Below are positions 26,338-35,334 of a stretch of 64,000 nucleotides of DNA, in pieces; within the stretch, counting starts at the first letter, position 1, and every line of letters begins with the position of its first letter. The DNA is from Luteimonas sp. BLCC-B24 (GTDB taxonomy: Bacteria > Pseudomonadota > Gammaproteobacteria > Xanthomonadales > Xanthomonadaceae), in assembly GCF_028550595.1 (NCBI RefSeq), contig NZ_JAQQGN010000009.1:1-64000 (forward strand). Reading direction: 5' to 3'. Made by a program: the position numbers and the translations under genes. The notes below the pieces were generated by a model. The model was not told where the DNA came from, ran no database searches, and saw only the letters and a program-made list of their open reading frames with translations.

Positions 26338-26405
26338 GGCGGTGACCGTCGTACCAGTGATGGACTCGCAGGCGCCGCGCGCGATGCCTGCAGGTCCGTG
26401 GCGGC

Positions 26406-26945
26406 TCAGGGCCGGATGCTGCCCTCGATGGAATCGTCGAGCGTCTTGCCGATCGCCGCGCCGACGACCATCTTGGTCGCCGCGACCAGATCACCGTGCT
26501 TGTTGTCCCAGTAATAGCCCGACGACGGCGTGACCCGGATCACCGTGATGCGCGGATCGTCCTTCCCGCCGGTGAACCAGGTTTTCATGATCGGGTTCCA
26601 CAAGGCGTCGATGCGGTCGCGGTCGCGGCTGATCGTCGCCTGGCCCTCGAGCGCGAGAAAGCCCGAATGCTTGGACGACTGCAGCAGCAGGCGGACCGCA
26701 GGGTCGGCTTCGATCTCGGCGTTCTTGTGGCTGTCGGACGCGCTCAGAAACCACAGCGCGCCGGCGTCGTCGGCCTGCTGGATCGCCATCGGGCGGATGC
26801 CGCCGGTGTCGCTGCCCGGCAGCGGGGTCGTGGAGAAGAAGCAGGCGTCGGCATCGTCGGACATGTCGCGGATGCGCGCGACCGCGTCGGCACCGGCGAG
26901 GTGCTCGAGATTGTGCCCGGGCTGGTTGCGATTGATCGAATCCAT
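26406..26945 (-). CDS. General stress protein 26-like, PPOX/FMN-binding split barrel
   Basis: 179 residues from ATG 26945. Split beta-barrel of the pyridoxamine-phosphate-oxidase superfamily: ACFFSTTPLP, IRPMAIQQADDAGALWFLSA, SHKNAEIEADPAVRL, ALEGQATISRDRDRIDALW. The end GDLVAATKMVVGAAIG is a family feature. Members bind FMN, FAD or F420-type cofactors and are induced by general stress in bacteria. A second member lies at 50993-51733. Confidence 0.88.
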   Translation of the reverse strand: MDSINRNQPGHNLEHLAGADAVARIRDMSDDADACFFSTTPLPGSDTGGIRPMAIQQADDAGALWFLSASDSHKNAEIEADPAVRLLLQSSKHSGFLALEGQATISRDRDRIDALWNPIMKTWFTGGKDDPRITVIRVTPSSGYYWDNKHGDLVAATKMVVGAAIGKTLDDSIEGSIRP

Positions 26946-27058
26946 GGGGGACCTTCGTTGGAGGTGCACGGGGAGGGGGGACACACGCGCCGGCGTACGC
27001 GATCAGGAGCGCCGCTCCGGCCGTGGACGCGGCCTTTGGATGAAAGGCCGCTGCGCGC

Positions 27059-27277
27059 TCAGGACTCGCCGAAGCCGCGGCTGGACTGCGCACCGAAGTT
27101 CGGTGCCGGCTCGACATCGACGCTGTCGGCCAGACGCACCGGATCGCCGTGCGGCGCGGTGCGTGCACCGCCGTCCAGTTGCGGGGCGGCCGGGGTGGCC
27201 GGGGCTTTCTGGCGCTGCCAGGCGCGGTAGGCGACGTAGCTCAGGGCGCCGGCGGCGAAGATTCGGAACAGCTTCAT
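27059..27277 (-). CDS. Small membrane-anchored hypothetical protein
   Basis: 72 residues: a short hydrophobic start (MKLFRIFAAGALSYVAYRAW) then a Pro/Ala-rich polar tail. One weak membrane helix or signal anchor. No family recognised. The codons and start are plausible, but the evidence is modest. Confidence 0.5.
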   Translation of the reverse strand: MKLFRIFAAGALSYVAYRAWQRQKAPATPAAPQLDGGARTAPHGDPVRLADSVDVEPAPNFGAQSSRGFGES

Positions 27278-27534
27278 GACGGGGGCTCGTGCGGGTGTGG
27301 GTGGGCGTCGAGAATGGAAGCGGCGGAGTGATCCGCGCGTGACTCCATCGGGTCCGGACTCCAGCGATGCGCACGGGGGCGCCGCGGGCGCTCAAGCCGG
27401 CGTGCGTCGCGTCCGATAGAGACGGGGCGCCTGGCGGTCGCGCCTCTGCGCATGCGCCAGGCGCAGACGCACGCGCAGTGGCGCGGATGCGCCGATCGGT
27501 CGTACCGTCGTCACTCTCGGGCTCGCCAGACCTT

Positions 27535-30204
27535 ATGCGCTCAATCGAGACATCGCCGGGAGCGCCACCGTCCGCAGCGCCGCCCCGGCGCCGGGCGGCG
27601 TCGACCGGCGGCCGGATCTGGCCGCCGATGGCATGGGCGCTGCTGGCACTGGCGATCGGTCTGGTGATCACCGTGATGCTGGGTCAGCGCGAGCGCGAGG
27701 CGGCGCAACTGCGTGCCGACACCCTGCACGCCTCGCTCGCCGACGCCGCGCAGACGCGCCTGCGCGAGCCGCTCGATGCCGCCTCGATCGCCCTCCGGGC
27801 CATGCAGACGGTCTTCCTGTCCAACGACGTCATGGACCAGGCGGACTTCGCGCGCTACCAGGCCAATCTGCGCGCCGTCGAGCACGTGCCGGGCTACCGC
27901 ATCACCGGCTTCGCCCGCTACCGGCCGGCCACGCCGGAACACGGCCTGTCGTATCGCTACGAACTGATCACGCCGCTGGAAGGCAATACGGCCGTGCTCG
28001 GCTTCGACGTCACCGCGCAGCCGGCGAACCTGCGGGCGCTGCAGGCGGCCCGCGACCGGGACACCGTGGTGATGTCGGCGCCGTTCCGGCTGGCCCAGGT
28101 GCCCACGCCGGGCACCGAGGCGCTCGGGGTCACCTTGCGGCTGCCGGTCTATTCCCGGGGGCCGGTGCCCGCGGACGTGGACGAGCGGCGGGCGCGCGAG
28201 ATCGGCGCGCTGGCGATCAGCCTGCAACTCGATCCGATGGTGCGCGCCACGCTGGAGGGCCGGATCCTCGAATTCATGCATCTCGAGATCCGCGACCCGG
28301 ATGCGCCGGACGACGCGGCCACGGTGTTCGTCAGCGGGCCGCGTCCGGCGCACGCCGGCGCGGTGTTCGTGCGGGCGATCGAATTCGGCGGGCGGCGCTG
28401 GGAACTGCGGCTGCAGCCGCTGGCCCCGCACCAGGACGGCTCGCGGCTTCGCGCGACCCTGCTCGCGGGCACCGCGATCAGCGTGCTGCTGGCGTTGCTG
28501 CTGTGGTCGATCGCCAGCACCCACCGCCGCGCACTGGCCCTGGGCCAGGGCATGAGCGCGCGCTTCAGCGAGAGCGAGGCGCGGTTCCGCACGCTCAACG
28601 AACTGCTTCCGGTCCTGGTGCTGTCGGCCGATGCCGCCTCGGGTCGCATCACCTACGCCAACCAGGCCGCGCGTCAGCGGCTGGGCGACATCGAGGGGCG
28701 GTCGCTGGCGGACATGTTCGTCGATCCGGAGGTCCGCTCGGCCCTGCAGGTCGCCGCGCGCGACGGCGGCTGGGACGGCCGCGAGGTGCGGATGGCCGGC
28801 GTCGATGCGCCGTTCTGGGCGCGTGCGTCACTGGCGCCGGTGGTGGTCGACGGAGCCGCCCACCTGCTGCTCACCGCGGCCGACAACACCGAACATCGCG
28901 AGCTGACCGAACGCCTCAGCTACCAGGCCTCGCACGACGCGCTGACCGAACTCTGCAACCGGCGCGAGTTCGAACGGCGCCTCACCCGCGCGCTGAGCCA
29001 GCGCATCGGCCAGCCGGGGGTGCCGGCCTTCGCGTTGCTGTATTTCGATCTCGACCAGTTCAAGGTGATCAACGACCTCTCCGGCCACATGGCCGGCGAC
29101 CAGTTGCTGATCGAACTGGTGATGGCGCTGCGCATGAAGATGCGCGAAGGCGATCTGCTCGCGCGCCTGGGCGGCGACGAATTCGGCCTGCTGGCCTTCG
29201 ATGTCGACGAGGCCGCGGCCCTGGCGCTCGGCGAGCGCCTGCGCCGCTGCATCGAGGCGGTGCGGTTCGTGTGGCAGGGGCGCACGTATTCGGTCAGCGC
29301 GAGCATCGGCGTGGTCATGGCCGACCGTGCGGGCCTGAGCCTGAAGGACCTCATGGCCTGGGCCGACAGCGCCTGCTACCAGGCCAAGGAGGACGGCCGC
29401 AACCGCGTGCACCTGTATCGCGACGACGACGACAGCACCCGGCGCCTCGGCGAGATGGAGTGGGCCAACCGCCTGCGCGTGGCGATGGAGCAGAACCGTC
29501 TGCTGCTCGATTTCCAGGAGATCGTGCCGGTCCGCGAGACGCCCAGCGAGGGGGCCCATGTCGAGCTGCTGCTGCGGCTGCGCGACGAGAACGGCCACGA
29601 GGTCACGCCCGGCACCTTCCTGCCGGCCGCGGAGCGCTACGGCCTGATGCCGGCGGTGGACCGCTGGGTCATCGCCACGGCCGTGGCGCATTTCGCGCAG
29701 CTGCACCCCCACGGCGCCGCGCTGCGCACCTGTGCGATCAATCTCTCCGGCGCGAGCGTGGAGGACGACGACCTCGCGGATTTCATTCTCGGCTGCATCG
29801 CCGAACACGGCGTGCCGGCCGAGCGCTTCTGCCTCGAGATCACCGAGACCGTCGCCGTGCGCAGCCTGATGAAGGTGGCCGGCGTGATCGAGCGCCTGCG
29901 CGCCGCCGGGTGCCGGATCGCGCTCGACGATTTCGGCGCGGGCATGTCCTCGTTCGGTTATCTGAAGAACCTGCCGGTCGACATCATCAAGATCGACGGC
30001 AGTTTCATCCGCGAACTCGACAGCGATCCGATGAGCCGCACGATCGTCAGCGCGATCGTGCAGATCGGCCACCAGCGCGGGCTGGAAGTGGTGGCCGAAT
30101 GGGTCGACGACATCCGCGTGCGCGACGTGCTGGCGGAGCTGGGCGTGGACTACGGCCAGGGCTTCGCGCTGCACCGCCCGGAGCGGGTGCTGTTCCTGCG
30201 CTAG
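27535..30204 (+). CDS. CHASE-PAS-GGDEF-EAL cyclic-di-GMP protein
   Basis: 889 residues. TM1 at about 31-50, periplasmic CHASE-like sensor to about 300, TM2 at about 303-326, PAS near 345-460, GGDEF, then EAL. The GGDEF loop is intact (546-550) and the inhibitory RxxD (R537-D540) is present, so the cyclase could be active and feedback-controlled. The EAL signature reads ELL in HVELLLRL, with the catalytic Glu kept; LDDFGAGMSSF and KIDGSFI are present, and AEGV is AEWV. Phosphodiesterase activity is likely but not certain. ATG 27535 is preferred; ATG 27487 is an alternative. Confidence 0.9.
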   Translation: MRSIETSPGAPPSAAPPRRRAASTGGRIWPPMAWALLALAIGLVITVMLGQREREAAQLRADTLHASLADAAQTRLREPLDAASIALRAMQTVFLSNDVMDQADFARYQANLRAVEHVPGYRITGFARYRPATPEHGLSYRYELITPLEGNTAVLGFDVTAQPANLRALQAARDRDTVVMSAPFRLAQVPTPGTEALGVTLRLPVYSRGPVPADVDERRAREIGALAISLQLDPMVRATLEGRILEFMHLEIRDPDAPDDAATVFVSGPRPAHAGAVFVRAIEFGGRRWELRLQPLAPHQDGSRLRATLLAGTAISVLLALLLWSIASTHRRALALGQGMSARFSESEARFRTLNELLPVLVLSADAASGRITYANQAARQRLGDIEGRSLADMFVDPEVRSALQVAARDGGWDGREVRMAGVDAPFWARASLAPVVVDGAAHLLLTAADNTEHRELTERLSYQASHDALTELCNRREFERRLTRALSQRIGQPGVPAFALLYFDLDQFKVINDLSGHMAGDQLLIELVMALRMKMREGDLLARLGGDEFGLLAFDVDEAAALALGERLRRCIEAVRFVWQGRTYSVSASIGVVMADRAGLSLKDLMAWADSACYQAKEDGRNRVHLYRDDDDSTRRLGEMEWANRLRVAMEQNRLLLDFQEIVPVRETPSEGAHVELLLRLRDENGHEVTPGTFLPAAERYGLMPAVDRWVIATAVAHFAQLHPHGAALRTCAINLSGASVEDDDLADFILGCIAEHGVPAERFCLEITETVAVRSLMKVAGVIERLRAAGCRIALDDFGAGMSSFGYLKNLPVDIIKIDGSFIRELDSDPMSRTIVSAIVQIGHQRGLEVVAEWVDDIRVRDVLAELGVDYGQGFALHRPERVLFLR

Positions 30205-30238
30205 GCGGCGTGGGGTCCGGCGTGGCCCGCAGCCGCGC

Positions 30239-30853
30239 TCAGCCGTAGTAGGCGAGGAACATGTCGACCGCGGCCTCGGCCACGCGGGTCTGGCGCGCGT
30301 CGTCGAGCGGCGGCTGGCCCATCGACAGCTGCGGCCACAGCGCGAAGCTCTTGACCAGCCCCTGCAGCTGCATCGACGCGAACAGCGGATCGTCGGTCTT
30401 CAGCCGCCCGTCGGCCGCCGCGGCGCGCATCCACACCGTCAGGCCCTCTTCGCGGTGTCCCAGGCGCGCGAGCATCGCGCGCGCGAGGTCCGGCGAATGG
30501 AGGCCCGCCGCCATCGCCACCCGCGCCACGTCGACGAAGCCCGGATCGCGCAGCAGCTCGAGCTTCTGCCGGACCAGTTCCAGCAGCTGCGGGCGCAGCG
30601 GCCGGTCGGCGCGGTAGGCGAGGTCGGGGCCGACGATGCCGCGTTCGAGCATCGTCTCGAGAATCCGCAGGAACAGGGCGTCCTTGCCCGGAAAATGGTT
30701 GTAGACGGTGCGCTTGGACACCCCGGCCCGCGCGGCGATGCGATCCATGCTGGTGGCCTCGTAGCCCGAGGCGCGGAACTCCGCGATCGCGGCCTCGAGA
30801 ATCGCCGCGTGCTTGCGGTCGGTCAGGCGGCGCGGGGCGGTCTCGTCGGTCAT
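30239..30853 (-). CDS. TetR-family transcriptional repressor
   Basis: 204 residues. HTH: ILEAAIAEFRASGYEATSMD, RIAARAGVSKRTVYNHFPGKDALF. The C-terminal ligand domain has LRDPGFVDVARVAMA and QLQGLVKSFALWPQL, similar to AcrR/TetR C-terminal types that sense small hydrophobic ligands. ATG 30853 is preferred over GTG 30859. It diverges from the metallo-beta-lactamase-fold gene; the 78-bp gap holds a pair of TetR-like palindromes. Confidence 0.92.
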   Translation of the reverse strand: MTDETAPRRLTDRKHAAILEAAIAEFRASGYEATSMDRIAARAGVSKRTVYNHFPGKDALFLRILETMLERGIVGPDLAYRADRPLRPQLLELVRQKLELLRDPGFVDVARVAMAAGLHSPDLARAMLARLGHREEGLTVWMRAAAADGRLKTDDPLFASMQLQGLVKSFALWPQLSMGQPPLDDARQTRVAEAAVDMFLAYYG

Positions 30854-30863
30854 CGGCACAATT

Positions 30864-30915
30864 CTACACCGACCGGTTTACTTCCCTGATGCGCTATGTA
30901 AACTGCACGGTGTAG
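30864..30915. promoter_or_regulatory. Double TetR operator
   Basis: CTACACCGACCGGTTTAC (30864-30881) and GTAAACTGCACGGTGTAG (30898-30915) are inverted copies with 15 of 18 bases matching. Each is also an imperfect palindrome (TACACCG-AC-CGGTTTA). Centres are 34 bp apart, about three helical turns. They lie between the divergent TetR and metallo-hydrolase genes and would cover both promoters. Binding by the TetR protein is inferred. Confidence 0.7.
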
Positions 30916-30931
30916 TTCATTGGAGATGCCC

Positions 30932-32089
30932 GTGTCGTCTTCACCGCCGCCGTCCCGCCCGCGCCGTCGGCGCCTGCTGCCGTCCCTCGTCCTGCTTGGA
31001 GTCGCGCTCATGAGTGCCTGTCTGCTGTCGTATGCCCGCACCAGCCATCCGGTCGCCGACTATGCGGCGTCGCCGCAATCGGACGCGGGCCGCTTCCGCA
31101 ACGTGCGCGAGCGCCCGGCGATGGGCCTGGGCAACGGCCTGCGCGTGTTCTGGGACATGCTGTTCAACAAGCCGGCAGGCGCGGTGCCTGCCGGCCCGCT
31201 GCCCGTCGTGCCGCTGACGCGCGCCGAACTCGAGGCGGCGCCGGACCGCAGCCTCTACCGCCTCGGCCACTCGACACTGCTGCTGAAACTGCGCGGCGGG
31301 TTCTGGATCACCGATCCGGTCTTCGCCGAACGTGCGTCGCCGGTGGGCTGGGCGGGCCCCAAGCGCTTCCATGCACCGCCGATCGCCCTCGACGCCCTGC
31401 CGCCGCTGCGCGGCGTGCTGCTGTCGCACGATCACTACGATCATCTCGACCGTGCCACCGTGCGCGCACTGGCCGAACGCGCCGAGGTCTTCCTCACGCC
31501 GCTCGGCGTCGGCGATCGTCTGATCAGGTGGGGCGTGCCGGCGGACAAGGTGCGCCAGTTCGACTGGTGGCAGGGCACGACGGTCGACGGCCTGCAGTTC
31601 ACCGCCACGCCCGCCCAGCACTTCTCCGGCCGCGGGCTGTTCGACGGCGATCGCACGCTGTGGGCGTCGTGGGTGATCGTGGATCCGGCGCCGTCGGCCG
31701 ATGCGGACGCGCTGCGCCTGTTCTTCAGTGGCGACACCGGCTATTTCGACGGTTTCGCCGAGATCGGCCGTCGCTTCGGCCCCTTCGACGTGGCGATGAT
31801 CGAGACCGGCGCCTACGACCGGCGCTGGGCGTTCGTGCACATGCTGCCCGAGGAGACGGTGCAGGCCCATCAGGATCTCGGTGGCCGCGTGCTGCTGCCG
31901 GTGCACAACGGCACCTTCGACCTGGCGATGCACGTCTGGACCGACCCCTTCGAGCGCGTGTCGGCGCGTGCCGCCGAGCTCGGCATTCCCCTGTCGACGC
32001 CGATGATGGGCGAGCGCGTCGATCTCGCCGCGCCGCAGTCGACCTCGGCCTGGTGGCGCGCGCTGCCGGCGGCTGCCGCCGCGGACTGA
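30932..32089 (+). CDS. MBL-fold metallo-hydrolase (UlaG/NAPE-PLD-like), membrane-anchored
   Basis: 385 residues from GTG 30932, which sits six bases after GGAG; ATG 30926 is an alternative. A basic N-terminus precedes one hydrophobic helix (LLPSLVLLGVALMSACLLSY), so the enzyme is anchored with its domain in the periplasm, possibly as a lipoprotein. Metal ligands: HDHYDHLD, then TPAQHFSGRG, FFSGDTGYF and LPVHNGTFDLA. This resembles N-acyl-phosphatidylethanolamine phospholipase D-type hydrolases. The divergent TetR gene probably represses it. Confidence 0.9.
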   Translation: MSSSPPPSRPRRRRLLPSLVLLGVALMSACLLSYARTSHPVADYAASPQSDAGRFRNVRERPAMGLGNGLRVFWDMLFNKPAGAVPAGPLPVVPLTRAELEAAPDRSLYRLGHSTLLLKLRGGFWITDPVFAERASPVGWAGPKRFHAPPIALDALPPLRGVLLSHDHYDHLDRATVRALAERAEVFLTPLGVGDRLIRWGVPADKVRQFDWWQGTTVDGLQFTATPAQHFSGRGLFDGDRTLWASWVIVDPAPSADADALRLFFSGDTGYFDGFAEIGRRFGPFDVAMIETGAYDRRWAFVHMLPEETVQAHQDLGGRVLLPVHNGTFDLAMHVWTDPFERVSARAAELGIPLSTPMMGERVDLAAPQSTSAWWRALPAAAAAD

Positions 32090-32166
32090 CCCGCGGCGCG
32101 ACAGCCTGGATGGGCTGGATGCCCGGCAGCGGCGAGCATCGATCCGCGCCGCGACGCAGGCGATGC

Positions 32167-32188
32167 ACGCCGGCAGCGCGGCCGGCGT
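32167..32188. terminator. Bidirectional hairpin between convergent genes
   Basis: Perfect 8-bp stem ACGCCGGC/GCCGGCGT with a six-base loop. It lies between the end of the MBL gene (32089) and the end of the leftward methyltransferase gene (32191). Confidence 0.55.
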
Positions 32189-32190
32189 CG

Positions 32191-33033
32191 TCAGCGCTTG
32201 ACGGCCAGCACGCCGTCGAGCGCGTATTCGGTGCTCAGGCCGGATGCGACCAGGCGACGCGCGACCTCGCGCGGCACGTCGCGGCCGCTGGTCAGCCGGT
32301 TCGGCGCGCCGGTGTAATGGAACAGGCGCCCACCGCGGCGCAGCACGCGCGCGAGATGGTCGTAGAACACCTGCGAATACAGCTCGCCGGCGATGCCGAA
32401 GCGCGGCGGATCGTGCAGCACCGCATCGACGCTGGCATCGGCGATGCCGACGATGGCCCGGGAAATGTCGGCGTGGGTCAGCTGCAGGCGGCCGCCGGTG
32501 TCCACCGCATCCGGATCCGGTGACCACGGGTTGAGCGTGCGCAGCCACAGCACGTCCTCGTTCTTCTCGAACGAACGGATCTGCGCCACGCCCGCGTCCA
32601 GACAGCACGCCGCGAAATAGCCGAGACCGCCGCAGGTGTCGAGCACCACCTTGCCGCGCGGGGCGACCAGCGCCACCTTCCGGCGCGCGTCGTCGATCGG
32701 CGAGATGCGCGCCGAGACCAGCATCTTGATGCCGTCGATCTCGAACGTCGGCGGGCCCCAGTCGGTCGGTACCAGCTTGATCAGCGAGCGGCCGAAGCGC
32801 GACACCGCTGCCCAGTCGTCCCCGTCCGGCACGTAGAGCGTGCGGTCCTTGAGCGTGCCCGGCCACGTATAGGCGCGGCCACGCCACGACCAGTGCGCGT
32901 CGTCGAGCGTCACGGCCTCGACGCTGCGCCCAAGGTCCAGCGAGCCGCGCCACACGCCGGTGCCGGCGCGGTGCGCAGCGCGCATCGCCTCGGCGATCTC
33001 GCGGGTCAGCAGGGGAGCGGTGGCGTGGGGCAT
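32191..33033 (-). CDS. SAM-dependent methyltransferase-like protein (COG2521-like)
   Basis: 280 residues from ATG 33033; ATG 33063 is possible. The Rossmann core has VVLDTCGGLGYFAACCLDAG, IRSFEKNEDVLWL, VDAVLHDPPRFG and FYDHLARVLRRGGRLFHYTG. The DPP motif near the active site is like that of nucleic-acid or spermidine-synthase-like methyltransferases; COG2521 fits best from memory. The N-terminal ~100 residues form a separate beta-rich part. Substrate unknown. Confidence 0.82.
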   Translation of the reverse strand: MPHATAPLLTREIAEAMRAAHRAGTGVWRGSLDLGRSVEAVTLDDAHWSWRGRAYTWPGTLKDRTLYVPDGDDWAAVSRFGRSLIKLVPTDWGPPTFEIDGIKMLVSARISPIDDARRKVALVAPRGKVVLDTCGGLGYFAACCLDAGVAQIRSFEKNEDVLWLRTLNPWSPDPDAVDTGGRLQLTHADISRAIVGIADASVDAVLHDPPRFGIAGELYSQVFYDHLARVLRRGGRLFHYTGAPNRLTSGRDVPREVARRLVASGLSTEYALDGVLAVKR

Positions 33034-33157
33034 CGCGGCGCCGGACGCGGAACGGGCGGGCATCGTAACCGGTCGGCTGCCGGCCACTGTGCGGGCGCCC
33101 GTGCTTCGACGAGAATCGCCGCTCCGGACGGAGCCCGTCCATGCTGGAAGTCGTCAC

Positions 33158-34249
33158 ATGCGTGTTGCCGCGATCACCCTGGCCGTCTCGGCCGGGTTGC
33201 TGCTGTCGGGGTGCGGGTCGGGCCGTCCGGGTAACGGGGGCGGCGCGGGTGCCGCCATTGCCGCGCAGGCGGACCCGGACACCCCGGTGCTGGCGCTCGA
33301 CGGAGAGGTCGCCGGCGAGATCACCTCGTCGAGCGGCATCAACTACAGCGACGGCAGCCGCTATCAGCGGTTCTCGCTGCCGCTGAGCGAAGGCCAGGCC
33401 GTGTCGCTGACGCTGGACGGGCCACTCACCGGCCTGCTGGCGGTCTTCAACGGCGACCAGATGATCGCGAACGGCGAGGGCCCGGGCCTGGCGTTCCGTG
33501 CGACGACGACTGGTGACTACCTGGTCGCGGTCAGTGGTCACGGCGCCAGTGCCTACGGGCCGTTCCGTCTCCGCGCGAAGGCCATCGACGCCTACGACGG
33601 CGCGCCGCTGGCGGGCGAGGGCGAGGTGATGGACTGGCTGACCGGTCGCGCGCAGGACTACACGCTGCAGATCGAACGCGCGGGCCTGTACACGATCACG
33701 CTGGCCTCGTCGGCGTTCGACCCGGTGCTGCGCGTGCGCGGGCCCGGGGTCGAGGCGGAGAACGACGACGGCGGCAGCGGCACCGATTCCCGTCTGCGCC
33801 TGTATCTCGAGCCCGGCACCTACACGATGAATGTCGCCGCGCTGCAGGGCGAAGGGCGCGGCGACTTCGCGCTGGCGGTGCGTCATGCGCCGCTGCCCGG
33901 CGGCCTGGTCACCACCGACGGCACCGCGCTGGTGTCCGGACGAACCGCGGTGGCCCACGTGGACGGCGGTGGGCGCCGCTTCGTGCTCGACGTGCCGCAG
34001 GATGCGCAGGTGACCATCGACGCACGCTCCGAGGATCTCGATACCGTGCTGCACGTCGACGGGCCGGGTGGCACCTTCGAGGACGACGATGGCGGTACGG
34101 GCACGAACGCGCGTGTGTCGACCCGTCTGTCCGCGGGACGCTACGCGGTGCGGGTGGAGGGCCTGGGCGGGGGCACGGGCATGGTCGATGTGGACGTGCG
34201 CATCGACGGTGTCGACGCCCCACCCGTCGACGGCGTGACCACGCCCTGA
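33158..34249 (+). CDS. Lipoprotein with tandem PPC-like beta-sandwich domains
   Basis: 363 residues. Lipobox LLSGC follows a short signal peptide. Behind a Gly-rich spacer are three beta-rich repeats resembling the pre-peptidase C-terminal (PPC) fold. The last two carry matching acidic loops: FDPVLRVRGPG then ENDDGGSGTDSRL (near residue 201), and LDTVLHVDGPG then EDDDGGTGTNARV (near residue 308). These acidic turns may bind calcium. No protease domain is attached, which is unusual for PPC domains. Confidence 0.8.
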   Translation: MRVAAITLAVSAGLLLSGCGSGRPGNGGGAGAAIAAQADPDTPVLALDGEVAGEITSSSGINYSDGSRYQRFSLPLSEGQAVSLTLDGPLTGLLAVFNGDQMIANGEGPGLAFRATTTGDYLVAVSGHGASAYGPFRLRAKAIDAYDGAPLAGEGEVMDWLTGRAQDYTLQIERAGLYTITLASSAFDPVLRVRGPGVEAENDDGGSGTDSRLRLYLEPGTYTMNVAALQGEGRGDFALAVRHAPLPGGLVTTDGTALVSGRTAVAHVDGGGRRFVLDVPQDAQVTIDARSEDLDTVLHVDGPGGTFEDDDGGTGTNARVSTRLSAGRYAVRVEGLGGGTGMVDVDVRIDGVDAPPVDGVTTP

Positions 34250-34503
34250 ATCCGCCGGCCGAGCGGTCGCGCGGCGCCGTCGTCGACGCAACGCGACCGC
34301 CGAAACCGCGACCGGGTTCCTCATCGCCGTAAACGCATCTTGAACGCGGGACGCGCGATCGCGTACAGCGAACGTGAAGGTTTGTGTGCGCTTCAGGCGC
34401 GGCGGGCTTTACTGCGGCCCGCGTCGCCGCCTTGGCGTCGTGCAATTTCCCCCGCAGACGCGCGCTCCACGGGCGCGTCCAAGACCAAGAAAGGAAGGCC
34501 CCG

Positions 34504-35214
34504 ATGAAGAAGCTTCTGATTCCCGCGGCGATCGCCGCCGCGTTGTGCGCCCCGACCGCGTTCGCCCAGAGCATGGGGGGCGACACCTACCGTCCCGACC
34601 TGCAGGTCGGCCAGGGCAACGGCTTCATTGCCGGCAACGTGGGCCGCACCGACGGCGGCACGGCGGGCCGGTTCGGCACCGGTGATTTCAACGTGTTCGA
34701 AAGCCGCGACGGCCGCAAGACCGGCTATGGCCTGGTCGGCGGTTACCGCTGGAAGGTCGCGCCGAGCTTCGGCATCGGTGTCGAAGGCGGCTACACCGAC
34801 CTCGGCAACATCGAGATCCGCAACATCGACCGCAGCGCCGACGTGAACCAGCGCGCCGACCGGAACGCGCTGCGTGGCTGGCAGGTCGGCGGCAACGCGC
34901 GCTGGCACGTGACCCCGGCGTGGTACGTCAGTGGCCGCGGCGGCTACTTCCGCGCGTCCGACAACAATGTCGACTACTACAACTCGCTGGGCCAGAACCT
35001 GGGTCTCGAGAGCGGCGGCAGCGACGGCCGCAACAGCTGGTACGCCGGCGTCGGCACCGGCTGGAATGCCACCGAGAACTTCAGCGTCGGCGTGCACTAC
35101 GACTACTACCGCGCGAAGGCCGGCGACGTCCGCGACCCGGTCTCGGGCGCGCGCTTCGACGGCCCCAAGCGTTCGACGGCGCTGCTCGGCCTGACTGCCG
35201 AATACGCGTTCTGA
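34504..35214 (+). CDS. Outer-membrane beta-barrel protein (OmpA-like/OmpW-like barrel)
   Basis: 236 residues. Signal peptide MKKLLIPAAIAAALCAPTAF with cleavage after AFA. The rest alternates in the eight-strand pattern (KTGYGLVGGYRWKVAPSFGI, WYVSGRGGYFRA, STALLGLTAEYAF) and ends in aromatic Phe, the usual barrel signal. There is no C-terminal peptidoglycan domain. The ribosome binding site is excellent (AAAGGAAGG), and two terminators follow, so it is likely highly expressed and monocistronic. Confidence 0.9.
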   Translation: MKKLLIPAAIAAALCAPTAFAQSMGGDTYRPDLQVGQGNGFIAGNVGRTDGGTAGRFGTGDFNVFESRDGRKTGYGLVGGYRWKVAPSFGIGVEGGYTDLGNIEIRNIDRSADVNQRADRNALRGWQVGGNARWHVTPAWYVSGRGGYFRASDNNVDYYNSLGQNLGLESGGSDGRNSWYAGVGTGWNATENFSVGVHYDYYRAKAGDVRDPVSGARFDGPKRSTALLGLTAEYAF

Positions 35215-35220
35215 GCACAG

Positions 35221-35247
35221 GTCCCGGCGCGCTACGTGCGCCGGGAC
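35221..35247 (+). terminator. First hairpin after the barrel gene
   Basis: Perfect 10-bp stem GTCCCGGCGC/GCGCCGGGAC with a seven-base loop, six bases past the stop. Confidence 0.7.
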
Positions 35248-35260
35248 GTCTCGCAGGCAA

Positions 35261-35292
35261 CGAACAAGGGCGCCCTCGGGCGCCCTTGTTCG
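35261..35292. terminator. Second, very strong bidirectional terminator
   Basis: Perfect 14-bp stem CGAACAAGGGCGCC/GGCGCCCTTGTTCG with a four-base loop. AACAAGG on the left and CCTTGTT on the right give A- and T-rich flanks for both directions. It separates the barrel gene from the convergent DUF2188-like gene. Confidence 0.85.
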
Positions 35293-35334
35293 TGTTCGTG
35301 TCCGACGCGGACGCCGCCCGCGCCCGCGTGGCGA

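Noticed and set aside
30941-34324. Leftward open frame of 1127 codons
   Set aside because: It runs antisense through the MBL gene and the PPC lipoprotein gene and contains the real methyltransferase only in another frame. Its product is Arg/Gln/His-rich without motifs, the usual shadow in a very GC-rich genome.
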